Shown here one piece after another: positions 62,329 through 64,000 of a stretch of DNA of 64,000 nucleotides. Position 1 is the stretch's first letter. Each line of letters begins with the position of its first letter. The stretch is from Bacillus sp. FSL H8-0547 (lineage in GTDB: Bacteria > Bacillota > Bacilli > Bacillales > Bacillaceae). The stretch covers positions 496,001 to 560,000 of the forward strand of contig JBBODD010000001.1 of the NCBI GenBank assembly GCA_038002745.1, given 5' to 3'. The notes under the pieces are model-generated. The model ran no database searches. It worked only from the letters and a program-made list of their open reading frames with translations, and had not been told where the DNA came from. A program made the translations under genes and the position numbers.

Positions 62329-62847
62329 TCAGACGTTAGAAAAGGCAGGCGGGTACACCACTGTTCCTGCTGCTTGTTCAAGAGAACCCTGCTCTAATTC
62401 CAAAGCCATAAAAACCTCATCACGCACTTCAAAAGGCGGCTTAATTCCATATTCAATTGCAGGCTTAAAACCAAATTTGGCATAAAACAGAGGATGTCCA
62501 AGAACGATGACAGATTTGTACCCCAGCATTTTACTGCGTATCAACCCATCTCTCACAAGGGCTGAACCAATGCCCTTATTCTGCATCTGAGGACTGACTG
62601 CCATAGGAGCCAGCGCCAGCGCTGCTATTTTATTATTTTGAGTTTGAATATGAATGCTGCTAAAAAGGATGTGACCAATGATATTGCCTGTGTCACCCAA
62701 TGCTACCAGTGATAACTCAGGAATAAACCCGTCAGAGCTCCTTATTTCCGCAATCAGCTTTGCTTCGTTTTCCTGACAGAACGCATCATCATTCATTTGT
62801 TTTATTTCTTGAATGTCTTCTTCTCTTTCAGGTCTAATTTTATACAC
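62329..62847 (-). CDS. GNAT-family N-acetyltransferase (YhbS-like)
   Basis: A 172-residue acetyltransferase: YKIRPEREEDIQEI at the N-terminus, LALAPMAVSPQMQNKGIGSALV as motif A (acetyl-CoA binding), and VIVLGHPLFYAKFGFKP in motif B. GTG 62847 is preferred to ATG 62883 because AAGGGG lies 9 nt before it and the family starts there. Substrate unknown. Confidence 0.85.
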   Translation of the reverse strand: MYKIRPEREEDIQEIKQMNDDAFCQENEAKLIAEIRSSDGFIPELSLVALGDTGNIIGHILFSSIHIQTQNNKIAALALAPMAVSPQMQNKGIGSALVRDGLIRSKMLGYKSVIVLGHPLFYAKFGFKPAIEYGIKPPFEVRDEVFMALELEQGSLEQAAGTVVYPPAFSNV

Positions 62848-62972
62848 AGATTTCTTCCCCTTTATGTCTTTTACACAAGCCATTTAAGTTGTTCAACTGT
62901 TTATGAGTTTACACCAATTATGGCATTTCCAATATAAGAAAAACATAGATTGATACAAAAAGGAGGGAAAAC

Positions 62973-63365
62973 ATGTTAATCAAATTAAGTGTTGCAGGTG
63001 CTTCGGGTGCGTTCATCTGTCTTGCTGTCCATTTGATCGGAACATTAAAAAAAGGGATGGTTACGCTGGATGAAACCAACAAGACGCTTGCAGAAGTCAG
63101 AAATGCCGTAAACGGGCTTTCAGAAGAAGCCGAGCAGCTGATTCATACAGCCAATCAGCTAACATCAGATGTCAAAGGCAAAATCCGCACTGTCGATCCG
63201 CTCCTTGAATCTGCCCATGACGTCGGTGAAATGCTCCACAATGTCACATCCTCCATCAAGCAGGTCGGAGCTGTCTTTGGAGCTAAACGCCAGCAGCGGA
63301 CAGAGATTTCGGTCAATGAACCTCCCGTGCGGATCAAAGGACCTCTCAATATAAATGTAAAATAG
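62973..63365 (+). CDS. DUF948-domain protein (YtxG-like)
   Basis: A 130-residue protein with an N-terminal membrane helix (SVAGASGAFICLAVHLI) and a helical DUF948 region (VTLDETNKTLAEVRNAVNGL). Small membrane-anchored coiled-coil proteins of this family are common in Bacillus; B. subtilis YtxG is similar. ATG 62973 follows GGAGG. Function not known. Confidence 0.8.
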   Translation: MLIKLSVAGASGAFICLAVHLIGTLKKGMVTLDETNKTLAEVRNAVNGLSEEAEQLIHTANQLTSDVKGKIRTVDPLLESAHDVGEMLHNVTSSIKQVGAVFGAKRQQRTEISVNEPPVRIKGPLNINVK

Positions 63366-63485
63366 GTGCACCTCCTCACAATGAAACTGTAAATATGACA
63401 AATAATACGTTTCACTTTAGGGAAATTATGGTATGATATCAGAGTCATTACTGCCATATTACCTATTAAAAGGGAGCGATCTGCC

Positions 63486-63752
63486 ATGCAAAAATACCGA
63501 AGAAGAAATACACCGGCCTTTACATTCCTCGCTTACTTTACGTTCTTTGCCGGAGTCGCGCTGTTTTGTATCGGACTGTACAATGCCGATAACCTTCAGC
63601 TGAATGAAAAAGGCTACTACATCGCTGTCATGATGCTTGTTGCCGTTGGAGCAATTCTAACGCAGAAAGTTACACGCGACAATGCCGAAGACGATGAAAT
63701 GATTGCTGAGCAGGAGCGCAAACAAAGTCTTGGAAAATCAATGGATTCATAG
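63486..63752 (+). CDS. YiaA/YiaB two-helix membrane protein
   Basis: An 88-residue protein with two helices (AFTFLAYFTFFAGVALFCIGLYNA; GYYIAVMMLVAVGAILTQK) and a charged C-terminus, matching the YiaA/YiaB domain. Function unknown. GGGAG lies 8 nt upstream. Ends at a terminator. Confidence 0.85.
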   Translation: MQKYRRRNTPAFTFLAYFTFFAGVALFCIGLYNADNLQLNEKGYYIAVMMLVAVGAILTQKVTRDNAEDDEMIAEQERKQSLGKSMDS

Positions 63753-63757
63753 AATGA

Positions 63758-63795
63758 AAACCGGACTAGTGCTATAGCTCGTCCGGTTTATTTAT
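63758..63795 (+). terminator. Intrinsic terminator after the YiaAB gene
   Basis: AAACCGGAC / GTCCGGTTT arms with a 14-bp loop and T-rich end. Confidence 0.85.
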
Positions 63796-63832
63796 GTTAA
63801 AGTGCTAAAAATGAATCCCAACTTGCTGGCGC

Positions 63833-64000
63833 CATTCGGCTTAGTGCTGCCACTTTTACCAGAGTTGGATGCTCGTTTGTGGCGTCATTCGGCTTAGTGC
63901 CGTCACTTTTACCAGAGTTGGATGCTCGTTTGTGGTGTCATTCGGCTTAGTGCTGCCACTTTTACCAGAATTGGATGCTCGTTTGTGGCGTCATTCCGCT
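63833..64000. repeat. Tandem array family F, exact 53-bp period, runs off the right edge
   Basis: CATTCGGC-type anchors begin at 63833, 63886, 63939 and 63992, all exactly 53 bp apart, with a shared TTTTACCAGAGTTGGATGC middle. The GCCAC/GTGGC arms in each unit are partly complementary, including wobble-compatible GTCAC/GTGGT. The array lies immediately beyond the terminator at 63758-63795 and continues outside the window. Confidence 0.92.

Overview
The window reads as chromosome of a low-to-mid GC, endospore-forming Bacillaceae bacterium, perhaps Metabacillus-like, although the genus is a guess. The signs are a tricistronic GerA/GerB/GerC germinant receptor, a CotF-like coat protein, a collagen-like exosporium-type protein, Gram-positive Shine-Dalgarno sites, a proBA T-box, a yybP-ykoY Mn riboswitch, and gntR/gntP very close to my memory of the Bacillus subtilis proteins. 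No phage, IS element, CRISPR array or rRNA was seen.

Layout. 1-7.3 kb: a PLD+SF2 helicase running off the left edge, an NrnA-like DHH phosphoesterase, gntP and gntR, and a chemoreceptor. 7.4-13.9 kb: an accessory type VII secretion (LXG) polymorphic-toxin locus. It holds YwqH/YwqI-like partners, an LXG toxin with a deaminase-like tip, its likely immunity gene and orphan immunity-like genes. Decayed LXG pieces and homologous terminators lie between them. 14-25.5 kb: small membrane proteins and regulators (TetR, MerR, HxlR), a fused Ada DNA-repair protein, and a merR-yugP-CNNM operon. 25.6-31.3 kb: OsmC, proBA under a proline T-box, a HemD-like protein and small lipoproteins. 31.4-39.5 kb: an LD-carboxypeptidase and a YesMN-type two-component system joined to an LplABC-type sugar ABC importer. 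39.7-44.7 kb: the collagen-like protein, a VWA lipoprotein, tRNA-Val and fosB. 45-52.4 kb: a TAXI-TRAP importer, then katG with a PerR-like box, then a zinc alcohol dehydrogenase. 53.4-58.7 kb: spore coat and germination genes. 58.8-64 kb: membrane proteins and a Mn-riboswitch operon ending in a TerC-family gene.

The least explained structure is a set of intergenic tandem arrays at eight places with six unrelated unit sequences. Their periods fall into two classes, 52-53 bp (families A, C, E, F) and 20-21 bp (families B, D), that is about 5 and 2 turns of B-DNA. Two unrelated 52-53 bp families share the same arm geometry: inverted 5-bp arms about 32 bp apart, then 20-21 bp to the next unit. 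Most arrays sit directly beyond an intrinsic terminator. None can encode a repeating peptide in one frame at 52 or 53 bp. I know of no named element with these properties.

Other points of note are a TTG-started CNNM gene whose Shine-Dalgarno is brought to normal spacing only if an 8-bp hairpin folds, a Mn riboswitch followed by two tandem terminators, and a perfect 13-bp inverted pair of cre-like sites around a promoter. All calls come from reading the sequence and remembered family features; no database search was run.
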